Assembly (NCBI GenBank): GCA_040791665.1
Contig: JBFNNX010000026.1
Coordinates: 62,001 to 126,000 of the forward strand
Direction: 5' to 3'
DNA length: 64,000 nucleotides
Source: Thiodiazotropha sp040791665
GTDB taxonomy: Bacteria > Pseudomonadota > Gammaproteobacteria > Chromatiales > Chromatiaceae
Translations under genes and position numbers: made by a program
The notes under the pieces: generated by a model
Database searches by the model: none
Seen by the model: the letters and a program-made list of their open reading frames with translations, nothing else
What the model was told of the DNA's origin: nothing
Shown here: piece by piece, positions 42,921-53,175 of the stretch
Layout of the letters: each line of letters starts with the position of its first letter
How positions within the stretch are numbered: the stretch's first letter is position 1

Positions 42921-43316
42921 ATGAGTACCAGTAAAGAGATAACCAAACACGATCTCCAACCAAAACAGCGTCGTGATTTACCACAACGCAGTATTCGGCC
43001 CAATGTGGATATCCTTGAAGACGAGACAGGCATCACCCTCATGGCGGATCTGCCCGGCGTGACAAAAGAGGGTCTGGATATTCAGGTAGACACCGAGACC
43101 CTCTCCATAGACGGGAAGGCGGATATTGAGATGCCTGAAGGGATGCAGGCCCTGTATGCCGACGTGCGAGCAACTCGTTACCAGCGCAGCTTCTCCTTGA
43201 GTAGTGAGTTGGACGGTGACAAGGCTGAAGCAAGTCTCAAGGATGGTGTATTGTCGCTGAGGATACCGAAACGAGAACAGTATCTGCCCCGTAAAATCGA
43301 GATTCGCAACGGATAA
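42921..43316 (+). CDS. Hsp20/alpha-crystallin small heat shock protein (second of pair)
   Basis: A 131-residue small heat shock protein with a basic N terminus (KHDLQPKQRRDLPQRS) and an alpha-crystallin domain (PNVDILEDETGITLMADLPG to GVLSLRIPKRE). It shares the fold but little sequence with its upstream neighbour. AGGAGG site eight bases before the ATG; a strong terminator follows, so the two genes form a complete operon. Confidence 0.92.
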   Translation: MSTSKEITKHDLQPKQRRDLPQRSIRPNVDILEDETGITLMADLPGVTKEGLDIQVDTETLSIDGKADIEMPEGMQALYADVRATRYQRSFSLSSELDGDKAEASLKDGVLSLRIPKREQYLPRKIEIRNG

Positions 43317-43347
43317 GTAACCCCTCTACTTTTCATTGCGGAAGCCT

Positions 43348-43377
43348 GCCCCGGACTGGTTCAGCCCGGGGCTTTTT
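43348..43377 (+). terminator. Rho-independent terminator of the hsp20 operon
   Basis: Stem GCCCCGG/CCGGGGC followed by TTTTT, 31 bases after the second hsp20 stop. Confidence 0.88.
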
Positions 43378-43596
43378 AATTGGCTTCTCAAATGTCGCTT
43401 ACAGCTGTGAACTTATCAAGACTCACAGGGTCAATTGGATCGTTTTGATACTACAGCCCGGTGATCGGAAAAGGGTGTGTGATGTTACTAAGACTGACAT
43501 AGGCTGGAAAGGCTGTTTCTCTAGTTATTATAATATTTGCGAGTCAGTCTAGTTGCATTGAATAAAGGGTAAACACTGAACAGGTAGGAGATCGTC

Positions 43597-45048
43597 ATGA
43601 AGCGGGATCTATCCACAATAATTCTTATTCTCTTCTGTTTGCTATCGATGAACCTGAGTGCACAGCAGGGAGGCATAGAAAGCCTGCGCCAAACCGGTAA
43701 GGCCTTTGCCTCCGTGGCGCAAAAAGTCTCTCCATCCGTCGTTTTCATTCAGGTCGAGACGGTCAGGGAGGGTGCGCCAAGCAAAGAATATTCCCCTTTC
43801 GGTTCGCCGTTTGGCGATGATCTGTTCCGGCGTTTCTTCGGCCCGCAATTTCCCAGTGTGCCGGGGCAACAACAGAAACCGCGCAGGCATCGTTCGGTAG
43901 GGCAGGGATCGGGGTTTGTCTTTTCCCACGACAAAGGGCTGTTTTCGAACAAGACCTATGTCATGACCAACAATCATGTTGTTGAAGGAGCGGACAGGAT
44001 AACCGTCAAATTCAAGGACGGTCATGAGTTTTCCGCAGAGATTAAGGGCAGTGATCCGAAATCTGATATCGCAGTCTTGGAGATAGAAGCCGAAAACATA
44101 TCAGCACTCACCTTAGGCGATTCCAACGGGCTTGAGGTTGGAGAGTGGGTGTTGGCATTCGGCAATCCATTCGGTCTCAGCCATACCATGACTGCCGGGA
44201 TTGTCAGTGCAAAAGGGCGTACAAGTCTCGGCATCAGTGATTACGAAGATTTCATTCAGACCGATGCCGCCATCAATCCCGGAAACTCGGGCGGGCCACT
44301 TGTGAACCTGGATGGCGAGGTTGTCGGTATCAACACGGCGATATTCAGTCGCAGCGGTGGCTACATGGGCGTGGGTTTTGCCATACCCATCAACATGGCA
44401 AAAGGCATTGCCAATCAACTTCTCGATAAAGGGGAGGTAACCCGAGGTTTTCTCGGTATCATGATCCAACCCCTGACACCTGAATTGGCTGAATCCTTTG
44501 GTACAAAGTATCAAAAAGGCATTCTTGTGGCAGAGGTTTCAGAGGATTCACCTGCGGACTGGGCTGGACTCAAGCAGGGTGATTTGATCTACAAACTTGA
44601 CGGAAAGGATGTTGGCAGCGTCGGCGATTTTAGAAACCGCATATCATTGACCTCACCCGGCAGCAAGGTGGATTTGGAGATCATACGAAATGGCAAGCCC
44701 AAAGCCATTGAGGTGGCAGTTGGTGAACTGAGCGATCAATCAGTAGCCGGATCGAACACAAAGACCACAGAGGAACTGGGGCTCACTGTACAGACCCTGA
44801 ACAAAGAATTGGCAGAATCCTTTGGCGCCAATGCCACACAGGGCGTTGTTGTTACCAATGTCTCGCCGGGTTCAATTGCGGCAATGGCCGGGATTGATGC
44901 AGGAACGGTAATTACGCAGGTCAATCGTAATCCCGTAAGAAGTGCCGGGGAGTTCGAGAAACGGGTCAACGAAGGGCGCAGTCAGCGTCAGGTCTTACTC
45001 CTGGTAACCAAAGGAGGCATGTCACGATTTGTTGTGCTTCGCTGGTGA
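43597..45048 (+). CDS. degQ: DegQ/DegP-type periplasmic serine protease
   Basis: The 483-residue HtrA protein has a signal peptide (to about residue 22), a trypsin-like domain with the triad in MTNNHVVEGA (His), SDIAVLEI (Asp) and GNSGGPL (Ser), and two PDZ domains (about residues 270-365 and 395-480). It degrades or refolds damaged envelope proteins. It is monocistronic downstream of the small heat shock operon, a plausible stress neighbourhood. An imperfect hairpin follows the stop. Confidence 0.94.
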   Translation: MKRDLSTIILILFCLLSMNLSAQQGGIESLRQTGKAFASVAQKVSPSVVFIQVETVREGAPSKEYSPFGSPFGDDLFRRFFGPQFPSVPGQQQKPRRHRSVGQGSGFVFSHDKGLFSNKTYVMTNNHVVEGADRITVKFKDGHEFSAEIKGSDPKSDIAVLEIEAENISALTLGDSNGLEVGEWVLAFGNPFGLSHTMTAGIVSAKGRTSLGISDYEDFIQTDAAINPGNSGGPLVNLDGEVVGINTAIFSRSGGYMGVGFAIPINMAKGIANQLLDKGEVTRGFLGIMIQPLTPELAESFGTKYQKGILVAEVSEDSPADWAGLKQGDLIYKLDGKDVGSVGDFRNRISLTSPGSKVDLEIIRNGKPKAIEVAVGELSDQSVAGSNTKTTEELGLTVQTLNKELAESFGANATQGVVVTNVSPGSIAAMAGIDAGTVITQVNRNPVRSAGEFEKRVNEGRSQRQVLLLVTKGGMSRFVVLRW

Positions 45049-45385
45049 TCCAGCTCGATATCAGCCGGGCCTTTTTTAGGGCCTGGTTTTGATATCGTCA
45101 CCGGGAATACTTTTCCTGCACTATTATCAATCGGGCATCTTGTTTCGGAATGAAATTCCGAAAGTGTCGAGATGGTTTACAAGTTATTTAATCAACGATA
45201 GCTAACCTTCTGATTTTTATGGCATGGCATAATTTCTGCTTAAATACTGGCAAGCGCGGTTCGATACTTATGAAGATACGCACAGCTGGGGATTGCTAGC
45301 TAATTGGGAATATACGTTTAATTCTTATTGTGGCTGGGTAAATGCAATCACTCCACAGACAATATAGAAAATCAGGCAGTGAATC
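45049..45385. other. Intergenic region with a 3' hairpin after degQ
   Basis: No gene is supported. At 45056-45097 an imperfect inverted repeat (outer arms CGATATCA/TGATATCG, inner GC-rich arms CCGGGCC/GGCCTGG) follows degQ and probably ends its transcript. The remainder is AT-rich and unremarkable. Confidence 0.5.
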
Positions 45386-45703
45386 ATGAACGGTTTAGAA
45401 TCTTTTTCTCTTTCCAGAAAGAAAGATTGCGAATACTACATACAGAAGATTGCGGAACATACTCCGCCTGAATCTGAGAGTGATGAGCGTATGATTCGAA
45501 TCTATCAACGTATACTCATCAGGGATCGTTCTCTGCTGTACAACCTGGATCTGCTCAAGATGATCGAAGCTATGCGTAAGGATTCCACGGTGGAACTGGA
45601 TGTGGCCGGCACATCATCCAATCTGTCCGAATCTCCAACCTCGCTGAATCTAGACGAGTTCAGAGCATTACTTGATGAAACTCAGAACAGCTTGAACAGT
45701 TAA
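45386..45703 (+). CDS. Small hypothetical protein
   Basis: The 105-residue product is hydrophilic and mostly helical, with no signal peptide or membrane helix. The first 65 residues are rich in charged residues (SRKKDCEYYIQKIAEHTPPE, DERMIRIYQRILIRDRSLL), then a Ser-rich linker and the short helix LDEFRALLDETQNSL. I do not recognise a family. The reading frame has good codon use for this genome, but the ribosome site is weak. Confidence 0.5.
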   Translation: MNGLESFSLSRKKDCEYYIQKIAEHTPPESESDERMIRIYQRILIRDRSLLYNLDLLKMIEAMRKDSTVELDVAGTSSNLSESPTSLNLDEFRALLDETQNSLNS

Positions 45704-45745
45704 GGCATGTAGACAGCCTTGTCAAACGCAAAGGTTACCGGGATT

Positions 45746-46897
45746 TCATCGTGCGTCGTGCGATGCAATATCGCCGCACTCTCTTTCCAGACCTTCCTCC
45801 AGATATGTAATGAGTAGCTTCATCAGTGCCACGGTCTTTTGGTCTATCCTTGGATCCTCTGCAAAAAAGTGATCGCTTCCCAATGCCACGATCGTCAGGC
45901 TGTTCGGTGCAATTGCATCAGTTATTAGCGTTAAACCATCATTTGGCCCTTCAGATCTCAGTATTGGATAATTATCGACAGAGTATCGACTGATTTGTCC
46001 GGAGAGGGGGATGCCTATGTAGTTAATGACTAATATATCAGGATCTACTTGCAGGCGGGCATACCGTTTTCTGCTTTGCCTGGTACCCATGCTCAATATT
46101 GCCTGTTTGTCCCAGCCTTTGTGCCAAGTGGCAAAAGTCAATAACCAGTGCCGGTACCACACTTGATAATGATCAACAATTGGGCTTCCCTGAAGAATGC
46201 CACCCAGATTGAGCCAGGCCGCGATACGGCCTTGCTGCTGATTTGCAAACAGATTACTGAGTGCCAGATGAATCGCCGGTCCGGCAGAACTTGCACCTAC
46301 CAGAATTAATTTTTTGTTGGAGGGGATATGCCTCGAGATATCCGCCGCTAAAACCGCCGCATTCTCCTCCACACCGCCGGTGGGTGGTAATTTGACAAAG
46401 TAGTTCTCAAGACCGAACTCGTTGGCTAGTTCGCGAGGTCTTGCAAAATCCGCTCCGGTAAAGTGCCCGGTCTCCGCGTAGTCCCATCCGGGTACGAACA
46501 ACACTCGATATGCAGAGATGTCCGTATTTATTGCGGTCTCGTTATTGAGGTGTTTAGCGAAGGCTTGATTGATCTCTCTATTGCATTTGTCATTCAAAAG
46601 ACGATCCGCAAGGAACAGTGCCGCGAAGTCGACGGAATAGTGTTGTGATATTGTTTTCAGTTCATCGCGCGATGGAACGGATTGACTGGTCCGGCTGTAA
46701 AGAGATGATATCTTGTTATCCATCTCCCTGTTTTTATTATCAGCAAAGTGATAATTTTCCAGGTAGTGACGTGCTATCTCAGAATCCACAGTGGTATCAA
46801 CAGGTTCCCCGAAAAACTCACCAGCTACGGGAATCGCCGGAATGGAACCGCAGGCTCCAAGGTATAGGCACGCTATCAGGGCAAGTGATTTGATCAT
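45746..46897 (-). CDS. Lipoprotein of the alpha/beta-hydrolase fold
   Basis: Starting at ATG 46897, the 383-residue protein has a lipobox (LYLGAC) and so is lipid-anchored in the envelope. The C-terminal two thirds resembles an alpha/beta hydrolase: YRVLFVPGWDYAETGHFTG, the nucleophile elbow VGASSAGPAIH, and a late histidine in ALGSDHFFAED. Its substrate is unknown; esterase or lipase activity is plausible. Monocistronic and convergent with the small hypothetical gene. Confidence 0.7.
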   Translation of the reverse strand: MIKSLALIACLYLGACGSIPAIPVAGEFFGEPVDTTVDSEIARHYLENYHFADNKNREMDNKISSLYSRTSQSVPSRDELKTISQHYSVDFAALFLADRLLNDKCNREINQAFAKHLNNETAINTDISAYRVLFVPGWDYAETGHFTGADFARPRELANEFGLENYFVKLPPTGGVEENAAVLAADISRHIPSNKKLILVGASSAGPAIHLALSNLFANQQQGRIAAWLNLGGILQGSPIVDHYQVWYRHWLLTFATWHKGWDKQAILSMGTRQSRKRYARLQVDPDILVINYIGIPLSGQISRYSVDNYPILRSEGPNDGLTLITDAIAPNSLTIVALGSDHFFAEDPRIDQKTVALMKLLITYLEEGLERECGDIASHDAR

Positions 46898-47161
46898 GGC
46901 TTCAGCGATATACAAATAAAGATCACCTGGAGGTGTAGAAGGAGTAACAATCTCTCTATCTCATAGATTATAAGGCAGAAAAAGTGATATAAAGAGGTTT
47001 TAAATTAATATGGCGACACAAGAGGTCTCGCCGTTATATCTGCTGTCTCATTGCTTAAAAGATTTGGATGGGAACACAGTCAGTTAATACCCTGGCTGAC
47101 TATACCTGTATTGGTTCAACTGCTGGACGCGGTGATCCGATAAAATTATCGGAGGCGGGGC

Positions 47162-48286
47162 ATGAACAACATGCTTTCATCGGGATTGCCTGAAAAGGCA
47201 ACTCCATTTAATTCTAGGCTAGGCCCCGATCTGCATGAAGAGTTGATAAATAAAATTTATGTGATTGGCGGTGTCTTGGCGTCGATCCTGCTCGTCTTTC
47301 CTCTCATGCGTGCATTCGAGACCGGTTGGCTCGATATCTATGCCGTGCATATCGCCAGCTACGTATTGATCGTTGGAGTCGTTATGGGGCGTCGGCGTCT
47401 ACCCACCGGCTTCAAGATCAATACGATTGTTCTGCTCAGCCTGGTGAATGCCATGGCTGGGTATCAAGCGTTTGGGTTGATGGCGGGTAGCGTGTTTTCC
47501 CTCCCGATCGCAGGCATACTTCTCGGGTTGTTCAGCGATCGCAGACTGTTTGTATTGTTCGGCGTGATATGTCTCACTGACCTGATGCTACTGGCCTGGG
47601 CTTTTACCACCGGAGTTTTCGAGCCTGCGGTCAATCCTAAGTATCTCATGAACTCAGCATCCCACTGGTTGACTTATGGGGTGGGAATGACATTTTTTCT
47701 GTTGATTAGCATGGTGACACTACAAAGCTATCGACAAACGATGCAGGATTTGGTCAGGCAGATTGAAATTCAACGTGATGAAATCACCCAGTTAGCGAAC
47801 TATGACACACTGACCGGCCTGCCCACACTCCGATTGGCGCAAGATCGGCTTGAAATGACCTTGCATCGTGCAAGACGTACACGCTCTCATGCCGCTGTTC
47901 TGTTCATTGACCTCGACAATTTCAAACAAGTCAACGACAACTATGGTCATGATGCCGGTGACTACTGTCTTAAACAGACAGGTCAGCGCATGATTGGGGT
48001 GATTAGGTCCGAAGATACTGTGGCACGGATTGGTGGTGATGAATTCCTGGTGATTGTCGATGCCTTATCTGCCCCCCAACAGGCCGAATTGCTGGCAGAA
48101 AAACTGCTGAGTTCTATCGCTGAACCGATCGAATGGAAAGATGCGAAATTCAGTATATCGGGTAGTGTGGGCATATCTCTGTTTCCGGAGCATGGCGATA
48201 CACCAGCTGAGTTACGCTGCAAAGCCGATCAGGCCATGTACAAGGCCAAGAACAAGCGAAAAGGCTGTTTTGCCTGGGCTGTATAG
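47162..48286 (+). CDS. Membrane diguanylate cyclase
   Basis: This 374-residue protein has six likely membrane helices in its first 190 residues and a cytoplasmic GGDEF domain (about 215-374) that makes cyclic di-GMP from two GTP. The active site is intact (RIGGDEFLVIVD), and the RxxD product-inhibition site is present five residues upstream (RSED). The seven-to-six helix N terminus has no recognised sensor name. Monocistronic. Confidence 0.92.
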   Translation: MNNMLSSGLPEKATPFNSRLGPDLHEELINKIYVIGGVLASILLVFPLMRAFETGWLDIYAVHIASYVLIVGVVMGRRRLPTGFKINTIVLLSLVNAMAGYQAFGLMAGSVFSLPIAGILLGLFSDRRLFVLFGVICLTDLMLLAWAFTTGVFEPAVNPKYLMNSASHWLTYGVGMTFFLLISMVTLQSYRQTMQDLVRQIEIQRDEITQLANYDTLTGLPTLRLAQDRLEMTLHRARRTRSHAAVLFIDLDNFKQVNDNYGHDAGDYCLKQTGQRMIGVIRSEDTVARIGGDEFLVIVDALSAPQQAELLAEKLLSSIAEPIEWKDAKFSISGSVGISLFPEHGDTPAELRCKADQAMYKAKNKRKGCFAWAV

Positions 48287-48345
48287 CAGACTATTCCTGC
48301 TTATCATATTTTATCAGAGCCTGTTGATTTCTATTGGATAAGGCG

Positions 48346-48850
48346 TCACCACATTGTGAGCGCCAGTTTGCTTTGCGCATATGCTTCCATGTCTGACGTC
48401 GGGATATCTCCAGCCAGCGCTTTGAGGTCGACCGGAGATTGTGCGGCTGAGGAGAGATTGATTACACGTCCGGACGATCCAAGCAGCGGTAACAGTCTTT
48501 GCGCCAGCAGGAAGGGGGCAATCGTATTCACAGCGAAGCGTACATCCAACCCGTCCCGGGTGATTGTCTCAGACGTACGTAAGATACCGGCATTGTTGAT
48601 CAGCACATCGAGTTGTGCATGGTGTTCAGCGACTGCCTTCGCAAGCGCCTCTACCTCGTCCATGCGCAACAGGTCAGCGACAATGCCCTGAATGTGCCCA
48701 ACGTCCGAAAGGGCGGTGAGTTTGTTTACCGTTTCATCAAGCTTTGCAGGATTGTGTCCGTGCAACAATACATGGTGTCCCAGCGAGACCAGCATTCTGG
48801 CAGCTTCCAATCCTATGCCATCGGTCGAACCGGTAACCGGACTCCAGCTC
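48346..48850 (-). pseudogene. Short-chain dehydrogenase/reductase, truncated at both ends
   Basis: The frame carries the SDR cofactor motif (VTGSTDGIGLEAARML), the LINNAGIL strand and the catalytic YAQSK, but there is no start codon before the glycine motif (a stop lies 11 codons upstream), and the chain ends two residues after SKLALTM, about 90 residues short. The closest type is the protochlorophyllide reductase-like SDR group. The ATG at 48810 would drop half of the cofactor site. It is taken as a gene remnant. Confidence 0.7.
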
Positions 48851-49121
48851 CCGGTGAGCTGTCTTCAGGTTGTCGGCATTGATCCTGCCTCGACATGTCC
48901 GCTGATTTGCTCTCGGGAAATGTTACATTTAAAGAGAAGTGTACAGGTATTCTGAATCGTCTGGCTCAAGAAGGCATTATAGCTGACAGTGATCTCCCCT
49001 AGATTTTGGATCTCTTTTGGCTTTAGCTGGTACAGAACAAATTGATTTGTACTTGTGTCGCATATGAATGTAAAAATAGCGTGATTGGTACTTTATCAGC
49101 CATGAGCAGCCACAATTAATA

Positions 49122-51371
49122 ATGTCGATTGATAACAATCAGTTACAGCATAAAATAACTGCTGAACATGAACTATTTCTCCGTGAAGAGCGTCTTTCAC
49201 TAGCGTTGAAAGGGGCAAATGACGGGTTGTGGGACTGGAATCTGGAGACAGACGAAGTCTACTACTCACCCCGGTGGAAAAGCATGCTCGGCTATGAAGA
49301 GGATGAGCTTGCACATCATCTGGATACTTGGGCAAGTCTGGTTCACCCGGACGATAAGGATAGGGTCTTAAAAACGGTTGAAGATCATCTGTCCGGTAAC
49401 GCAGATTCATTTGAAGTTGAAATGCGTATGCGACACAAGGATGGCCATGAAGTCGTGGTGTTGTCCCGTGCGTTTCTCGTAAATCGTGCATCTGACGGTA
49501 AAGCGATGCGATTGGTGGGGACCCATGTCGATATCACGGATCGTAAAAAGACCGAATCTTACTTAGCAAAGAATGCTGAAGTCCTGGAGATGATCGCAAC
49601 AGGAAAACCAGCACCGGTGATTTATGACCAGATAGCGTTGATGTACGAGGGGCGTCATCCCGGCATGCGCTGTTCCATGCTTGAACTGGAGGATGGAAAA
49701 CTCCTGCATGGCGGAGCACCGAGCCTGCCTAAGGAGTATTGCGATGCAGTGCATGGCCTGGCGTACGGACCCAGCGTTGGTTCATGCGGTACTTCCACCT
49801 ATACCGGTCATCGGGTACTTGTGGAGAACATTGAAACGGATCCCAAGTGGGCGGAAATCAAACATTTTGCCCTGCCACACGGCATGCGCTGTTGCTGGTC
49901 CGAACCCATCAAAAACTCCTCGGGAAAAGTGCTGGGCGCTTTTGGTATGTATTACAACCATCCTGCACTGCCCAATGATGAGGAATTAGAGGATCTGAAA
50001 TCCGCGGCCCGGCTCGCTGGCATCGTCATGGAGCGTGACCAAGCCCAAAAACGCATCCGTGAGTTAGCCTATAAGGATGAACTGACCGGGCTTGCCAGTC
50101 GTGTGAGCTTTTATCAGCAGCTTGAAGAATCGATAAAAGCATCTGACCGCAGTGGGCGACGATTCGCACTTCTGTATGTCGACCTGGATGATTTCAAAGG
50201 CGTGAATGACAGTCTTGGGCATGACGCGGGTGATCTGCTGCTTAAAGATATCGCCAAGTGTCTGAAGAGTGTCAGCCGGGAGATTGATTTTGTGGCACGT
50301 CTCAGCGGTGATGAATTCTGCATCATTGTGAAAGACGTGGATGATGACTATGCAGCTGCACATGTGGCTCAACGTTGCCTGGATATGATTTCGGAGCCGA
50401 TTGAACTGTCCGCCAGAAAATTTACCCCAAGCTGCAGTATCGGTATCGCCCATTACCCCGATGATGGAGAAGATCTCTCTTCCATGCTGAAGGCTGCCGA
50501 TACCTCTCTTTACTCTGCCAAGGAGCATGGTAAAAACCAATATGCTTTCTATAGGCCTGAGCTCACCCATAGAGCCGAGCATCGGTTTCGGGTAGAGCAA
50601 GCCCTGAGGGAGGCGGTGGAAAAGCAGCAGTTGTCTCTTGTCTATCAGCCCCAGATACTGATGCATACCGGTGAAATTATCGGTGTCGAGGCATTGTCAC
50701 GCTGGAATCACCCGCAGCTGGGGCAGGTTCCCCCAACGGAGTTCATCGCCACAGCCGAAAGAATCGGCATGATCAAACCGCTCACTGAGTGGGTGTTGCG
50801 GACAGCATGCAATCATGCTGTTGCGTGTAGAAAGGCTGGCATACCTGCAGTCCGGATGGCTGTGAATATATCACCAAGCCATTTTCTCGATAAGGATTTT
50901 GTCTTACTGATCAAGCGCGTCATCGAAGAAACAGGCATGAATCCAATCGAACTGGAATTGGAGGTTACCGAAAATATCGTGCAGACAGATCCAGAAAATC
51001 TCACAGTATTTCACGAACTGAAAGATCTTGGTGTATTGATAGCGATCGATGATTTCGGCATAGGGTATTCATCTTTTGCATCGCTAAAACATCTCACGGC
51101 TGATTACCTGAAGATCGACAGGCACTTTGTTAATGACATGCTTTTTGACAAGGAAACACGGCTTCTGATTTCATCCATGATTGATTTGGGCCACAAGTTG
51201 GAGCATGGAATCATTGCAGAGGGAGTCGAGACACCCGAGCAGTTTGATGTACTCAATAGTCTGGGATGCGACACCGCGCAGGGTTACCTATTCAGCCAGC
51301 CAGTCGGCGCTGATGAGATCGTGCGAATTTTGAATAGCAATGTTGAGAATGGAAGAAGCATGTGGTCGTAA
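49122..51371 (+). CDS. PAS-GAF-GGDEF-EAL cyclic di-GMP signalling protein
   Basis: A 749-residue cytoplasmic protein with a PAS domain (about 25-150), a GAF domain (about 165-305), a GGDEF domain (about 320-480) and an EAL phosphodiesterase domain (about 495-745). The cyclase motif reads SGDEF, not GGDEF, with an RxxD site (REID) retained; activity may be weakened. The EAL domain appears complete (GVEALSRW, ELEVTEN, IDDFGIGYSS). It may therefore act mainly as a phosphodiesterase tuned by the PAS and GAF sensors. Confidence 0.92.
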   Translation: MSIDNNQLQHKITAEHELFLREERLSLALKGANDGLWDWNLETDEVYYSPRWKSMLGYEEDELAHHLDTWASLVHPDDKDRVLKTVEDHLSGNADSFEVEMRMRHKDGHEVVVLSRAFLVNRASDGKAMRLVGTHVDITDRKKTESYLAKNAEVLEMIATGKPAPVIYDQIALMYEGRHPGMRCSMLELEDGKLLHGGAPSLPKEYCDAVHGLAYGPSVGSCGTSTYTGHRVLVENIETDPKWAEIKHFALPHGMRCCWSEPIKNSSGKVLGAFGMYYNHPALPNDEELEDLKSAARLAGIVMERDQAQKRIRELAYKDELTGLASRVSFYQQLEESIKASDRSGRRFALLYVDLDDFKGVNDSLGHDAGDLLLKDIAKCLKSVSREIDFVARLSGDEFCIIVKDVDDDYAAAHVAQRCLDMISEPIELSARKFTPSCSIGIAHYPDDGEDLSSMLKAADTSLYSAKEHGKNQYAFYRPELTHRAEHRFRVEQALREAVEKQQLSLVYQPQILMHTGEIIGVEALSRWNHPQLGQVPPTEFIATAERIGMIKPLTEWVLRTACNHAVACRKAGIPAVRMAVNISPSHFLDKDFVLLIKRVIEETGMNPIELELEVTENIVQTDPENLTVFHELKDLGVLIAIDDFGIGYSSFASLKHLTADYLKIDRHFVNDMLFDKETRLLISSMIDLGHKLEHGIIAEGVETPEQFDVLNSLGCDTAQGYLFSQPVGADEIVRILNSNVENGRSMWS

Positions 51372-51656
51372 CTCAACCGGACAAAACGCGTATTCAAAAA
51401 TAGAAATATATGGATCCCTAACACTTAACATTTGGATTACTTGGGGTGTCCATTTTAAGTCCCGTATTCAGTCTGCAAATGACATCTTTCAGCGAAAATG
51501 TGTTAGTCCCAAACTCATTGATTAGGCTAAAAAACGGACTCTTCAAATTTATATTTTCCCTGTGTGTGATAAGCTCCCTTAAAGGATGTTGGATAGTGGT
51601 CGCTAGACAATCAAGGTAAAAGAATATCCAGCCAATACGTCATGGAGGATTCGCAA

Positions 51657-53175
51657 ATGTCTATAAACAACAATTTTTTCTACTGATCAGTATAGTTGTC
51701 ATCAGTATGATTGTTCAGATAGGCCTTGACCGCTACATAAAGTACACTTTTAGAGCTTGAGCAGGAAAAAGCACTCCTGGCCCAGATAGAAGCCGGGATG
51801 CTGATGTTACGCCGGAATGAAAAGGATTTCCTCATGCGCAAAGACCTCAAGTACCTTGAGAAATTTGGGGGTAACCACAAGCTCCTTCAGCAAAAGGTTC
51901 AGGGGTTATCTGAAAAACTCAAAAGCTCCGGTATTGAAAACGAGGATGCCATAGAAGCAGGAACGATCCTTGAGCAATATACTGTCAAGTTTCGCGCACT
52001 GGTGTCTGTGCAGCAGGAGATAGGACTGCACCATAAAGATGGGCTCTATGGCAGCCTGCGAAACGCTGTTCATGGCATAGAAAAGCTTGTGAAAGAACAA
52101 CACGAGTACCAATTGCTTAGTGACATGCTGATGCTTCGCAGAAACGAAAAAGATTTCATGCTAAGGGATGATCTTAAATATGAAACCAAGTACAACAAGA
52201 ACATTGCCAAATTTGAACAGACACTGGCGGCAAGTACGATACCCGTCGAGGTAAAAACCGGGATTTCCCAGGCATTGAAAAAATATAAAACCGATTTTTT
52301 ATCCCTCGTTGATGGATATAAGCGCAAGGGTTTAACTCCTAATGAAGGGATTCGTGGTCAATTGCGTACAACAGTGCATCGTACGGAAACGCTGATAAAG
52401 ACACTCGTTGAGCAGGTGAACGCAGCGATTTAAAGCGGTAATATCGATACAGTTTTGAGCGTCATATACAGCAGAGAAAAAGCAAGCCTATATTATCAAG
52501 ATCGGGAGTAGCCTGTTACTGGTACCGGTTTTGGTCGGTCTATTGCTGTGGCTATCAGGCTTTATTCGACATCCGATTCAGTTGTTTACCGATACGCTTA
52601 AACAGGCGGCGGAAAACCGTGATCTTACATTGCGGGCAAATATCAAAAACAAAGGCGAGATAAGTGAAATGGCATACTCCACCGGCATTGCGGAGCAGAC
52701 AAATCTATTGGCTTTAAATGCGGCTATTGAGGCCGCACGTGCAGGTGAGCAGGGTCGAGGATTTGCTGTTGTGGCGGATGAGGTGCGTACCCTGGCGCAG
52801 CGAAGCCAGGATGCTACCGAAGAGATCAAAAACATTATTGAAAAGCTTCAAACCAAGTCGCAGGACGCCGTTGCGGCAATGGAAGCGGGAAGCGATCAGG
52901 TTCTCGTTACCGTGAAACAGGCTTAGCAGGGAGGCGCCTCATTGCAGGCCATATCCGAATCAATTTCAACCATCCGAGATATGAACACACAGATTACAAC
53001 TGCATCTGAACAGCAATCGGCGGTAGCCGATGAAATAAACCAGAGCATAGTACGTATTGCCCAGGTATCGGATGAAAGTGCGACAGGCACGGAACAACTG
53101 GATCGTACAAGCATTGAATTGGCCGGACTGGCCAATCAGCTACAAGAGAATATTTCACATTTTAAAGTAACCTGA
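51657..53175 (+). pseudogene. Methyl-accepting chemotaxis protein, multiply disrupted
   Basis: A chemoreceptor can be read across several frames. The N-terminal helix (FFLLISIVVISMIVQIG) begins at ATG 51657 behind GGAGG but shifts frame within the first few codons and again near 51750. A helical ligand-binding region follows (51755-52433, repeats of MLRRNEKDF), then another shift before the second membrane helix (about 52510). The methylation region is largely deleted, and the signalling tip is intact (TGIAEQTNLLALNAAIEAAR). A TAG at 52924 interrupts the frame, which continues to 53175. Confidence 0.85.
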
